Shown here in pieces: positions 24,638 to 32,657 of a stretch of 38,464 nucleotides of DNA. Location: NCBI GenBank assembly GCA_910577805.1, contig CAJTOE010000005.1, positions 1 to 38,464 of the forward strand, given 5' to 3'. Both the position numbers and the translations under genes were made by a program. How positions within the stretch are numbered: the first letter of the stretch is position 1; each line of letters opens with the position of its first letter. This stretch comes from an uncultured Oscillospiraceae bacterium (GTDB lineage Bacteria; Bacillota; Clostridia; Oscillospirales; Oscillospiraceae). The notes below the pieces were generated by a model that was not told the DNA's origin, did no database searches, and saw nothing but the letters and a program-made list of their open reading frames with translations.

Positions 24638-26152
24638 TTATTTCTGAATGAGGGTCTCCCCGTCCATTTCGGCGGGCTTTTCCAGACCCATCAGATCCAG
24701 CATAGTCGGTGCGATGTCGGCCAGGCGGCCGTCCCGCAGCTTCACGCTGGCGCCCACGATGTAGAAGGGCACCAGATTGGTGGTGTGGGCGGTGAAGGGA
24801 CTGCCGTCGGTGTCCACCATCCGCTCGGCGTTGCCGTGGTCGGCGGTGATCATGCTCACACCGCCCATCTTGGAGGTGGCGTCCACCACCTTCCCCACGC
24901 ACTCGTCCACGGTAGCGACCGCCTTGCAGGCCGCGTCATACACGCCGGTATGGCCCACCATGTCGCAGTTGGCAAAGTTCAGGATGATAACGTCATAATT
25001 GCCGCTCTCGATGCGCTTCACGGCCTCCTCAGTCACCTGATAGGCGGACATCTCCGGCTGAAGGTCGTAGGTAGCCACCTTGGGGGAGTCGATCAGGCAG
25101 CGGTCCTCGCCGGGGAACACCTGCTCCACGCCGCCGTTGAAGAAGAAGGTCACATGGGCGTACTTCTCCGTTTCGGCGATGCGCAGCTGGGTCAGGCCCA
25201 GGCTGCTGATATACTCGCCAAAAATATTGGAGAGTTTTTCGCGGGGGTACGCCACGGTGACGTTGGGCATGGTGGCGTCGTACTCCGTCATACACACGTA
25301 GGCCACGGGAATAAACCCCCGCTTGCGCTTCACGTCCTTGAAATCCTCGTCCACGAAGCAGCGGGTAATCTCTCTGGCCCGGTCGGGGCGGAAGTTGAAG
25401 AAGATCACCGAGTCGTTGTCCTGGACCTGGCCCCCCTTGGCGCAGACCACCGGCTCCACGAACTCGTCGGTGACCCCTGCGTCATAGGACTTCTGCACGG
25501 CCTGGGCGGCGTCCTCCTCGAAGGCGCCCTCGCCGTTGGCGATGGCATCGTAGGCCCGCTGCACCCGGTCCCAGCGCTTATCCCGGTCCATGGCGTAGTA
25601 CCGGCCCATGACCGTGGCGATCTTGCCCACGCCCAGCTCCTGGCACTTGGCCTGAAGCTGCTCTACGTACCCCTTGCCGGAGCTGGGGGGCACGTCGCGG
25701 CCGTCTAAAAAGCAGTGGACAAAGACGTTTTTGATGCCCTGCTCCTTAGCCATTTGCAGCAGGGCGTACACGTGGGTGATGTGGCTGTGTACGCCGCCGT
25801 CGGACAGCAGGCCCATCAGGTGGAGGGAGGACCCCCACTCCCGGCAGTTCTCCATGGCCTCGTTCAGGCCCTCGTTCCGGAAGAACTCGCCGGACTGGAT
25901 GTCCCGGCTGATGTGGGGCAGGTCCTGAAAGACCACCCGGCCCGCGCCGATGTTGGTGTGGCCCACCTCACTGTTGCCCATCTGGCCCTCCGGCAGGCCC
26001 ACGTCCAGTCCGGAGGCGGACAGGCGGCAGCCGGGGCACTCGGCAAAGATTTTGTCCAGCCGGGGGGTGGGGGCGTTGGTCACAGCGTTGCCTGGATTGG
26101 CTCCCTCCATCCCGAAGCCGTCCATAATAATCAAAGTAGTCGGTGTTTTCAT
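24638..26152 (-). CDS. gpmI: 2,3-bisphosphoglycerate-independent phosphoglycerate mutase
   Basis: GpmI interconverts 3- and 2-phosphoglycerate using manganese and a phosphoserine intermediate. The 504-residue protein begins MKTPTTLIIMDGFG, with the catalytic Ser61 in QMGNSEVGHTNIGAGR and C-terminal metal ligands in NFANCDMVGHTG and ITADHGNAERM. It lies 21 nt downstream of tpiA and before eno, in pathway order. Confidence 0.97.
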   Translation of the reverse strand: MKTPTTLIIMDGFGMEGANPGNAVTNAPTPRLDKIFAECPGCRLSASGLDVGLPEGQMGNSEVGHTNIGAGRVVFQDLPHISRDIQSGEFFRNEGLNEAMENCREWGSSLHLMGLLSDGGVHSHITHVYALLQMAKEQGIKNVFVHCFLDGRDVPPSSGKGYVEQLQAKCQELGVGKIATVMGRYYAMDRDKRWDRVQRAYDAIANGEGAFEEDAAQAVQKSYDAGVTDEFVEPVVCAKGGQVQDNDSVIFFNFRPDRAREITRCFVDEDFKDVKRKRGFIPVAYVCMTEYDATMPNVTVAYPREKLSNIFGEYISSLGLTQLRIAETEKYAHVTFFFNGGVEQVFPGEDRCLIDSPKVATYDLQPEMSAYQVTEEAVKRIESGNYDVIILNFANCDMVGHTGVYDAACKAVATVDECVGKVVDATSKMGGVSMITADHGNAERMVDTDGSPFTAHTTNLVPFYIVGASVKLRDGRLADIAPTMLDLMGLEKPAEMDGETLIQK

Positions 26153-26173
26153 AAAAAACCCTTTCTGCCAGGT

Positions 26174-26947
26174 TTACTCCTGGTTTGCAGCATTGATGAT
26201 CTGCACGAAGTCGGCGGGCTTCAGGGCCGCGCCGCCAATGAGGCCGCCGTCCACGTCGGGCTGGGCCAGAAGCTCCTCGGCATTCTTGGCGTTCATGGAG
26301 CCGCCGTACTGGATGGTGACGGCACGGGCCACATGGGCACCGTACAGCTTCCGCACCACGGCGCGGATGGCCTGGCAGACCTCGCCGGCCTGCTCGGCGG
26401 TGGCCGTCTTGCCGGTGCCGATGGCCCACAGAGGCTCGTAAGCGATAATCACGTGGCGGATCTTATCCTGGGGGACGTTGGCCAGGGCGCACTTCACCTG
26501 ATAGGCGATCAGCTCCATGGTCACGCCCAGCTCCCGCTGCTCCAGGCTCTCGCCCACGCAGACGATGGGATAGAGCCCGGCGTTCAGGGCCGCGTGGACC
26601 TTCTTGTTGACGGTGAAGTCCGTCTCGTTGTAGTACTGGCGGCGCTCGGAGTGGCCGATGATGACGTATTTGGCTCCGGCCTCTTTGATCATCTCCGCGG
26701 TGATCTCGCCGGTGTACGCGCCGTGGTCCAGCTCGTGGCAGGTCTCCGCGCCGATGGCGATGTGGCAGTCCTTGAACAGGCGCACGGCGGCCTGGATATT
26801 CACCGCCGGCACGCACAGCACCACATTGCACCACTTGCCCTTGGGCATGATGGGCTTGATCTCCTCTGCGAAGGCCTTCGTCTGGGACAGAGTGTTGTTC
26901 ATCTTCCAGTTGCCGGCGATAATAGTCTTGCGGTAGCGACGATTCAT
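26174..26947 (-). CDS. tpiA: Triosephosphate isomerase
   Basis: TpiA interconverts dihydroxyacetone phosphate and glyceraldehyde 3-phosphate. The 257-residue barrel has AGNWKMN (Lys15), IIGHSERR (His99), AYEPLWAIGTGK (Glu171) and QYGGSMNAKN plus the phosphate loop GLIGGAAL. The ATG at 26947 has a good AGGAGAG site. A 73-nt gap separates it from pgk, the widest in the operon, and may hold a weak internal promoter (CTGTCA-17 bp-TTATAC on the minus strand). Confidence 0.97.
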   Translation of the reverse strand: MNRRYRKTIIAGNWKMNNTLSQTKAFAEEIKPIMPKGKWCNVVLCVPAVNIQAAVRLFKDCHIAIGAETCHELDHGAYTGEITAEMIKEAGAKYVIIGHSERRQYYNETDFTVNKKVHAALNAGLYPIVCVGESLEQRELGVTMELIAYQVKCALANVPQDKIRHVIIAYEPLWAIGTGKTATAEQAGEVCQAIRAVVRKLYGAHVARAVTIQYGGSMNAKNAEELLAQPDVDGGLIGGAALKPADFVQIINAANQE

Positions 26948-27020
26948 GATAAATCTCTCCTATCGTAATCGTATAATTTCTGGAATCTATAATTGACAGG
27001 GGCGGACCCTGCATTCTTTC

Positions 27021-28217
27021 TTATTTATCCAGCAGACAAGCCACGCCGGGCAGCTCCTTGCCCTCCATGAATTCCAGGGAGGCGCCGCCGCCGGTGGAGA
27101 TGTGGGTCATTTTGTCCGCGTAGCCAAGCTGCTGCACCGCGGCCGCACTGTCGCCGCCGCCGATGATGGTGATGGCGCTGGTCTTGGACAGGGCCTCGGC
27201 CACCGCCTCGGTGCCCTTGGCAAAGGCGGGGAACTCAAACACGCCCATGGGGCCGTTCCAGATCACGGTGCCCGCGTCCTTCACCGCATCGCAATAGAGC
27301 TTCACGGTCTCCGGGCCGATGTCCAGGCCCTCCCAGCCGTCGGGGATCTCGCCGGCGCGGACCACTTGGCTCTTGGCGTCGGGCGCGAAGGCGTCGGCGC
27401 ACACGGTATCCACAGGCAGGAGCAGCTTTACGCCCTTGTCCTTGGCCTTCTGAATCATTTCCAGGGAATAGTCCTTCCAGTCGGCCTCCAGCAGGGAGTC
27501 GCCCACAGCGCCGCCCTGGGCCGCGGAGAAGGTGTAGGCCATGCCGCCGCCGATAATAATGGTATCTGCGATCTCCAGCAGGTTATTGATCACACCGATC
27601 TTGGAGGAGACCTTGGAGCCGCCCAGAATCGCCACCAGGGGACGCTTGGGGTTGGCCAGCGCGCCGCCGATGAAATCCAGCTCCTTCTGGATCAGGAAGC
27701 CGGACACAGCGGGCAGATACTCCGCCACGCCGGCGGTGGAGGCGTGGGCGCGGTGGACCGCGCCGAACGCGTCGGACACATAGACCTCCGCCATGGAAGC
27801 CATGGCCTTAGCCAGGTCGGGGTCATTCTTCGTCTCGCCCTTCTCAAAGCGGGTGTTCTCCAGCAGAAGGATCTGACCGGGCTGGAGGGCGGCGGCCTTG
27901 GCCTGGGCATCGGGGCCCACCACGTCGGCGGCCATCCCGATCTCCTGGCCCAGCAGCTCGCCCAGACGGACGGCCACAGGCTTCAGGGACAGCTCCGGCT
28001 TCACCTCGCCCTTGGGCTTGCCCATGTGGGAGCAGGCGATAACGGCGGCTCCCTGCTCCAGCAGGTACTGGATGGTGGGCAGGGCGGCGCGGATGCGCTT
28101 GTCGTCGGTGATCACGCCGCTGCCGTCCTTAGCCATGGGCACGTTGAAGTCACAGCGCAGCAGGACCTTCTTCCCCTTTACGTCGATGTCGCGTACAGTT
28201 TTTTTGTTGTAGTTCAT
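27021..28217 (-). CDS. pgk: Phosphoglycerate kinase
   Basis: Pgk makes ATP from 1,3-bisphosphoglycerate. The 398-residue reading from 28217 starts MNYNKKTVRDIDVKGKKVLL, continues RCDFNVPM, SHMGKP and the C-terminal nucleotide site IIGGGDSAAAVQQLG. AAAGGAG lies 10 nt before the ATG; an in-frame extension upstream would run into trmL and is not real. In many Firmicutes gap lies directly before pgk; here trmL takes that place. Confidence 0.97.
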   Translation of the reverse strand: MNYNKKTVRDIDVKGKKVLLRCDFNVPMAKDGSGVITDDKRIRAALPTIQYLLEQGAAVIACSHMGKPKGEVKPELSLKPVAVRLGELLGQEIGMAADVVGPDAQAKAAALQPGQILLLENTRFEKGETKNDPDLAKAMASMAEVYVSDAFGAVHRAHASTAGVAEYLPAVSGFLIQKELDFIGGALANPKRPLVAILGGSKVSSKIGVINNLLEIADTIIIGGGMAYTFSAAQGGAVGDSLLEADWKDYSLEMIQKAKDKGVKLLLPVDTVCADAFAPDAKSQVVRAGEIPDGWEGLDIGPETVKLYCDAVKDAGTVIWNGPMGVFEFPAFAKGTEAVAEALSKTSAITIIGGGDSAAAVQQLGYADKMTHISTGGGASLEFMEGKELPGVACLLDK

Positions 28218-28258
28218 AAAAAATCGCTCCTTTCGTCTTTCTTGCGGTGCAAAAGGAA

Positions 28259-28756
28259 TTAGAACTTTCCGGGGCGCTCCCCCATCTCCCCCACGCTGGA
28301 CAGTCCTGGAAAGCCCTGCTGGCGTAACGCCTCGTAGGTCAGGACGGCGGCGGCGTTGGAGAGATTCAAACTGCGCACCTCCCCGCGCATGGGAATGCGC
28401 AGACAGCGCTCCGGGTATTGCTCCCGAAGCCAAGCGGGCAGACCGGCGCTCTCCCTGCCGAAGAGCAGGAAGCAGCCATCGTGCAGACGCGCCTGGGTGT
28501 AGTCCCGCGGCGCTTTGGTGGTGGCCAGCCACAGGTCCGGCTGAGGGTGCTGCGCGAAAAAGTGGTCCAGGCCGTCGTAGACCTGAATCTCCACCAGGGG
28601 CCAGTAGTCCAGCCCCGCCCGCCGCACCGCCTTCTCGCTGATGTCAAAGCCCAGGGGGCGGATCAGATGCAGGCGGCTGCCGGTGACCGCGCAGGTACGG
28701 GCGATGTTGCCGCAGTTCTGCGGAATCTCCGGTTCGACCAGGACGATGTTGACCAC
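28259..28756 (-). CDS. trmL: tRNA (cytidine/uridine-2'-O-)-methyltransferase TrmL
   Basis: TrmL methylates the ribose at wobble position 34 of certain leucine tRNAs using S-adenosylmethionine. The 165-residue SPOUT-fold protein has NIVLVEPEIPQNCGNIARTC, LLFGRESAGLP and the knot segment RIPMRGEVRSLNLSNAAAV. The start is a GTG at 28756 with GAGGTGA 7 nt upstream. It is the first gene of the glycolytic operon, 41 nt before pgk. Confidence 0.93.
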   Translation of the reverse strand: MVNIVLVEPEIPQNCGNIARTCAVTGSRLHLIRPLGFDISEKAVRRAGLDYWPLVEIQVYDGLDHFFAQHPQPDLWLATTKAPRDYTQARLHDGCFLLFGRESAGLPAWLREQYPERCLRIPMRGEVRSLNLSNAAAVLTYEALRQQGFPGLSSVGEMGERPGKF

Positions 28757-28784
28757 GTTTTTCTCACCTCGCAGTTCGCCCTTT

Positions 28785-28813
28785 ATTGTAGTCCAAAACC
28801 GGGAGAATTTCAA
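28785..28813 (-). promoter_or_regulatory. Promoter of the trmL-pgk-tpiA-gpmI-eno operon
   Basis: On the minus strand, -35 TTGAAA (complement of 28808-28813) and -10 TACAAT (complement of 28785-28790) are 17 bp apart, with a short leader before trmL. It is the only good promoter I see ahead of the glycolytic genes. Confidence 0.7.
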
Positions 28814-29137
28814 CTGCAAATTGGGAATAAAATTGCAAAAAATTGATTATTCCCTGGAAAACACCTGTTTTTCCAGTCTCGTTCGGCAATCGAACGAAAT
28901 TCACTCCAGGAAAAGGCTTCCAGTTGTGGAACCTGCACCAAAATCTTCCGGTCCCGGCGGGAGCGGCGGGCGGTCCCGGCCCGTTTTTTTCCAGTGCAGG
29001 GTCTGATTCTCCAGTAGCATTGGTGGAAAGCACAAAGAATATACTGGTTTTTTGGTGAAAATGCCCGATGCCGCCGGGCGTAAAAATTCTGTTGCCCCTT
29101 CGAGCGCGTTCTACAGATTTCTACAAGGCATATCCTG
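28814..29137. other. Structured, gene-free intergenic region
   Basis: This 324-nt stretch has no credible reading frame but is rich in inverted repeats. Examples are TCGTTCG/CGAACGA at about 28879-28897, TTCCA/TGGAA near 28918-28931, and CCTGCAC near 28932-28938 with GTGCAGG near 28993-28999. The last pair encloses a very GC-rich core that ends in a run of seven T around 28984-28990. TCCAGT occurs four times (starting near 28872, 28919, 28990 and 29010). It matches no non-coding RNA family I know (6S, SRP, tmRNA, RNase P and T-box were considered). Confidence 0.4.
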
Positions 29138-29161
29138 TATAATCCTGTCGAGGTGATAAAA

Positions 29162-29422
29162 ATGCTGCAAGAATACCAACAACTTCTGACCCAGCAGCCC
29201 GATCCAGAGCAGGCCCGGCGGATGCTCAAAATTTTGTCGTTTACCATCGCATCCGCACAAAACGCCCTCCCGGACACGGAGGAAACCCGGCTGGCCCGGT
29301 GCATCCTGGAGGCGGGAGTGATGGCCGCCGTGTACGAAAAGGCGGAGCGCGTAGCAGACGAGGAGGATTTCATGTGCGCTCTGCGGGAGCTGCGGGCTCA
29401 GAACATACCCACCGCTACTTAA
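29162..29422 (+). CDS. Small protein of unknown function (86 aa)
   Basis: This gene encodes an 86-residue, Ala/Glu/Arg-rich protein without a signal peptide or membrane segment. It is predicted to be helical throughout (QQPDPEQARRMLKILSFTIASAQ, LARCILEAGVMAAVYEKAERVADEEDF). I chose the ATG at 29162, which has GAGGTGA 5 nt upstream; a GTG at 29153 overlaps that site. A TATAAT lies at 29138-29143, but I see no good -35. A strong terminator follows, so it is a single-gene unit. I do not recognise the family. Confidence 0.7.
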   Translation: MLQEYQQLLTQQPDPEQARRMLKILSFTIASAQNALPDTEETRLARCILEAGVMAAVYEKAERVADEEDFMCALRELRAQNIPTAT

Positions 29423-29430
29423 AAAAGAAG

Positions 29431-29476
29431 AGTCCCTTCCCGATCTTGACCGTTTGATTGGGGAGGGACTTTTTTT
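29431..29476 (+). terminator. Terminator after the 86-residue gene
   Basis: AGTCCCTTCCC (29431-29441) pairs with GGGGAGGGACT (29460-29470) with one G-U pair and an 18-nt loop. Seven T follow (29470-29476). It is a classic intrinsic terminator for the plus strand. Confidence 0.85.
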
Positions 29477-29502
29477 GTGGGGGAAACCGCACCAAACGAA
29501 AA

Positions 29503-29530
29503 CGGCCGGCAGATGAAGCCCTGCCGGCCG
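29503..29530 (-). terminator. Terminator after the response regulator
   Basis: CGGCCGGCAG (29503-29512) and CTGCCGGCCG (29521-29530) form a perfect 10-bp stem with an 8-nt loop. On the minus strand TTTTCGTTT follows. Confidence 0.75.
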
Positions 29531-29559
29531 GAATCTTATCATGTTCTGTTGTCCGTGTG

Positions 29560-30006
29560 TTACGAAAACTGGTCCAAAACCTGCTGCAGGCGCACTTTCA
29601 GCTCCAGCAGCCTCTCGTTGCCGGTGGACCGCTCCAGCTCCCGGATGCGCAGCTCCTTCGCCACCCGCAGGAGCAGTACGTCCCCCCGGATGGGCTTCTC
29701 TACAAAATCCGCCGCACCGTTGAGGATGGCCTCCTTCTCCTGGGAGCGTGTGTCTACCGTCGCAAGCAATATGACTGAAATGTCACGCAGCTTTGGGGTG
29801 CTCTTTATCTTCTTCAGCACCTCCACGCCGTCTGTCTCCGGCATCTGCATATCCACCAGCATCAGGTCCAGCTCGTGGTCCCGGCGCAGGTGCCCAAAGG
29901 CCTGTAAGCTGGAGCTGGCCGTTATGACCTCATACTTCTCCTCCAGCAGGGCCTTTACAATTGCAAGGTTGATTGGATCGTCGTCCACGACCATGATTCG
30001 GTGCAT
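29560..30006 (-). CDS. Single-domain response regulator with short helical tail
   Basis: This 148-residue protein is a CheY-like receiver that is phosphorylated by a histidine kinase. It has the acidic pocket VVDDDP (8-10), the phospho-acceptor Asp52 in LMLVDMQMP, and Lys104 in FVEKPI. After the receiver (about 1-120) comes only a helical tail of around 28 residues (RELERSTGNERLLELKVRLQQ) and no DNA-binding or enzymatic domain. It may relay phosphate or bind a partner. No kinase gene is next to it. GGAGGGGG precedes the ATG at 30006. Confidence 0.87.
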   Translation of the reverse strand: MHRIMVVDDDPINLAIVKALLEEKYEVITASSSLQAFGHLRRDHELDLMLVDMQMPETDGVEVLKKIKSTPKLRDISVILLATVDTRSQEKEAILNGAADFVEKPIRGDVLLLRVAKELRIRELERSTGNERLLELKVRLQQVLDQFS

Positions 30007-30035
30007 TCAAATCCCCCTCCAGTATATTCGCTCCT

Positions 30036-30064
30036 ATTCTACCATAAAAGTTTGCCATTGACAA
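30036..30064 (-). promoter_or_regulatory. Promoter of the response regulator, sharing its -35 with dapL
   Basis: On the minus strand, -35 TTGTCA (complement of 30059-30064) and -10 TAGAAT (complement of 30036-30041) are 17 bp apart. The -35 occupies nearly the same bases as the dapL -35 on the other strand. Confidence 0.7.
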
Positions 30065-30086
30065 GCATGATTCCATTTGGGATAAT
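30058..30086 (+). promoter_or_regulatory. dapL promoter
   Basis: The -35 TTGACA (30058-30063) and -10 GATAAT (30081-30086) are 17 bp apart. The -35 overlaps that of the divergent response regulator gene by five bases, so RNA polymerase can occupy only one of the two promoters at a time. Confidence 0.75.
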
Positions 30087-30109
30087 GTCCCTTGAAGGAG
30101 ATGATTTCC

Positions 30110-31327
30110 ATGACTAAAATCAATCAAAATTTTCTAAAGCTGCCCGGCAGCTACCTCTTTTCTGAGGTTGCCCGGCGCATTTCCGCCTACTGCGCCGGAC
30201 ATCCGGACGCAAAAATCATCAAGCTGTCCATCGGCGACGTGACCCGCCCCCTGGCCCCCGCCGTGACCGCCGCCATGCACAAGGCGGTGGACGAGATGGG
30301 CACCTTTGAGGGCTTCCACGGCTACGGCCCGGAGCAGGGCTATGAATTCCTCCGGGAGGCCGTGGCCCAGCACGACTACCAGTCCCGCGGCATGGACGTC
30401 AAGCCGGAGGAGATCTTTATTTCCGACGGCGCGAAAAGCGACTGCGGCAACATCGGCGACATCTTCGGCGCGGACAATATTGTGGCGGTGTGCGACCCGG
30501 TGTACCCCGTCTATGTGGACACCAACGCGATGGCCGGACGGGCCGGTGAATACCAGGAGGCCCTGGGCCGCTGGAACCGTCTGGTCTATATGCCCTGCGT
30601 GAAAGAAAACGGCTTCACCCCGGAGCCGCCGAAGGAAGCGGTGGACCTGATTTATCTCTGCTTCCCCAACAACCCCACCGGCGCGGTGGCCACCCGTGAG
30701 CAGCTCAAGACCTGGGTGGACTACGCCAACCGGACCGGCGCGGTGATCCTGTACGACTCCGCCTACGAGGCCTTTATCACCGGCGCGGACATCCCCCACT
30801 CCATCTTTGAGATCGAGGGCGCCCGGACCTGCGCCATTGAGTTCCGCTCCTACTCCAAGACCGCCGGCTTCACCGGCAACCGCTGCGCCTATACCGTGGT
30901 CCCCCTGGAGCTGGAGCGCGACGGCGCAAAGCTCAACAGCCTGTGGAACCGCCGTCAGTGTACCAAGTTCAACGGTGTGCCCTACGTGGTCCAGCGGGGC
31001 GCGGCGGCCATCTACACCCCGGAGGGCAAGGAACAGACCCGCCAGTCCATCGAGTACTACCGGGAAAACGCCAAAATCATCCGGGAGGGCCTGAGCGCCG
31101 CCGGTCTGAGCTGCTTCGGCGGCACCGACGCCCCCTATATCTGGCTGGAAACGCCGGGCAAAATGGGTTCCTGGGAGTTTTTCGACCTGCTGCTGGACAA
31201 GGCCAACGTGGCTACCACCCCCGGCGCGGGCTTCGGCCCCAGCGGCGAGGGCTATATCCGCCTGACCGCCTTCGGCGACGCCCAGGCCACCAAGACCGCC
31301 GTGGAGCGCATCCAGAAAATCCTGTAA
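30110..31327 (+). CDS. dapL: LL-diaminopimelate aminotransferase
   Basis: DapL makes LL-diaminopimelate directly from tetrahydrodipicolinate and glutamate, a one-step route to the lysine and cell-wall precursor. The 405-residue class I/II aminotransferase has LSIGDVTRPLAPAV, GYGPEQGYEFLREA, SDGAKSDCGNIGDIFG, CFPNNPTGAV and SYSKTAGFTGNRCAYT, with the PLP-binding Lys250. These segments are diagnostic of DapL. AAGGAG lies 10 nt before the ATG at 30110. The pathway intermediate just upstream, dihydrodipicolinate, is also the substrate of the DpaAB synthase encoded 3 kb away. Confidence 0.94.
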   Translation: MTKINQNFLKLPGSYLFSEVARRISAYCAGHPDAKIIKLSIGDVTRPLAPAVTAAMHKAVDEMGTFEGFHGYGPEQGYEFLREAVAQHDYQSRGMDVKPEEIFISDGAKSDCGNIGDIFGADNIVAVCDPVYPVYVDTNAMAGRAGEYQEALGRWNRLVYMPCVKENGFTPEPPKEAVDLIYLCFPNNPTGAVATREQLKTWVDYANRTGAVILYDSAYEAFITGADIPHSIFEIEGARTCAIEFRSYSKTAGFTGNRCAYTVVPLELERDGAKLNSLWNRRQCTKFNGVPYVVQRGAAAIYTPEGKEQTRQSIEYYRENAKIIREGLSAAGLSCFGGTDAPYIWLETPGKMGSWEFFDLLLDKANVATTPGAGFGPSGEGYIRLTAFGDAQATKTAVERIQKIL

Positions 31328-31385
31328 GCTCATAACATATGCCGTCTCCGGACACAATACACATAAGACATTGGAGGTGTTGCAT

Positions 31386-32360
31386 ATGTGTACCGCGGTG
31401 ACCTACCACACCCGCAGCCATTATTTTGGACGGACCCTGGACCTGGAATACGCCTATGACGAGCGTATCACCATCACTCCCCGGAATTACCCCCTGCACT
31501 TCCGGGAACTCCCGGACCTGGACCACCATTACGCCATGATCGGCGTAGCCTTCGTGGTGGACGGCTACCCCCTCTACTACGACGGGGTGAACGAAAAGGG
31601 CTTAGGTGTGGCGGGGCTGAACTTCCCCGGCAACGCGGATTACAAGCCCCGGCAGGCGGGAAAGCACAACGTATGCCCCTACGAGTTCATCCCCTGGCTG
31701 CTGGGCCAGTGCGCCACCGTCCAGGAGGCCCGCAAGCTGCTGGAGCGCACAAGCTTTTTGAACGTTCCCTTCCGGGCGGACCTGCCGCTGGCCCCTCTGC
31801 ACTGGCTCATCGCCGACCGGGACAGCGCCATTACCGTGGAGTCTATGGCGGGCGGTCTGAACATTTATGACAATCCGGTAGGGGTTTTGACCAACAACCC
31901 GCCTTTTGATTTCCATATGCTCTATCTGGAAAATTTTATCAACCTGACCCGTGGTCCGGCCACCAACCGCTTCTGCGCCTCCCTCACCTTCCAGCCCTAC
32001 TGCAACGGCATGGGAGCTATGGGGCTGCCGGGGGATTTGTCCTCCCCCTCCCGCTTTGTCAAGGCGGCGTTCACCAAGCTCAACTCCGTCTGCGGCAATT
32101 CCGAGGCGGAGAGCGTCAGTCAGTTCTTTCATATTCTGGGCAGCGTCACCCAACAGCGGGGCTGTGTTCAGGTGGGCGAGGACAAATATATGACCACGCT
32201 GTATACCTCCTGCTGTAATGTGGATACAGGGGTGTATTATTACACCACCTATGGCAACAGCCAGATTTCCGGGGTGGATATGTATCAGGAAAATCTCGAA
32301 GGGACCGAGCTGGTCAGCTATCCCCTCATTCGGGAACTGCAAATCCGGATGCAGAACTGA
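31386..32360 (+). CDS. bsh: Bile salt hydrolase / choloylglycine hydrolase
   Basis: This Ntn hydrolase cleaves the amide bond of glycine- or taurine-conjugated bile acids. The 324-residue reading starts MCTAV, so removal of Met exposes the catalytic Cys2. Other expected active-site residues are Arg16 and Asp19 (YFGRTLDLEY), Asn79 (VAGLNFPG), Asn170/171 (GVLTNNPPFDFH) and Arg223 (GLPGDLSSPSRFVKAAF). A penicillin V acylase is the alternative, but the GLNFPG and SSPSRF segments favour bile salt hydrolase. GGAGGTG precedes the ATG at 31386, and I see no signal peptide. I found no clear promoter in the 58-nt gap after dapL. Confidence 0.9.
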   Translation: MCTAVTYHTRSHYFGRTLDLEYAYDERITITPRNYPLHFRELPDLDHHYAMIGVAFVVDGYPLYYDGVNEKGLGVAGLNFPGNADYKPRQAGKHNVCPYEFIPWLLGQCATVQEARKLLERTSFLNVPFRADLPLAPLHWLIADRDSAITVESMAGGLNIYDNPVGVLTNNPPFDFHMLYLENFINLTRGPATNRFCASLTFQPYCNGMGAMGLPGDLSSPSRFVKAAFTKLNSVCGNSEAESVSQFFHILGSVTQQRGCVQVGEDKYMTTLYTSCCNVDTGVYYYTTYGNSQISGVDMYQENLEGTELVSYPLIRELQIRMQN

Positions 32361-32377
32361 AGCTGGTTCTTGGAAAC

Positions 32378-32419
32378 GCAATAAGCCCGCCTGGATTTTA
32401 GTCCAGGCGGGCTTATTGC
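32378..32419 (+). terminator. Strong stem-loop after bsh
   Basis: The 18 bases 32378-32395 pair perfectly with 32402-32419 around TTTTAG. The stem has a GC-rich centre and an A/T-rich base (TTATT), with no separate U-run. It is most likely the bsh terminator. Confidence 0.7.
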
Positions 32420-32597
32420 AGAGAGCGAACCCCCGCGTCACAGCCAGAACTATTAGAAAGAAGGCCGCATTCCTTATGACGCGCTTTACTGTGAGCGCTG
32501 GGCCGGCCAGTGGGGTAAAAAATGGAGCGGACGGTGAGGTTTATGTGTGGAGAGCGTGCGTAGAGCAGCCCTTGGGCTTTTCCCCCTGGACAATTAC
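32420..32597. other. Gene-free spacer before birA
   Basis: I see no supported gene, RNA or repeat here. A frame through this stretch can be read, but it lacks a ribosome binding site and runs through the bsh terminator. Confidence 0.4.
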
Positions 32598-32627
32598 TTG
32601 CAATTTCCGTCTCTTTTGCGCTATAAT
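32598..32627 (+). promoter_or_regulatory. birA promoter
   Basis: The -35 TTGCAA (32598-32603) and the perfect -10 TATAAT (32622-32627) are separated by 18 bp. The GAAGGAGG ribosome site follows at 32643-32650. Confidence 0.75.
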
Positions 32628-32657
32628 AGACCAAATCACATAGAAGGAGGCGCCGCC

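Noticed and set aside
23111..28262. Long plus-strand open frames opposite eno, gpmI, tpiA and pgk
   Set aside because: They are antisense shadows of conserved glycolytic genes, rich in Gly/His/Leu without any domain.
28814..29137. 6S, SRP, tmRNA, RNase P RNA or T-box in the structured gap
   Set aside because: None of their conserved core sequences is present.
32218..32643. Open frame running through the end of bsh and the gap before birA
   Set aside because: It crosses the bsh stop and its terminator, overlaps the birA promoter and has no ribosome binding site.
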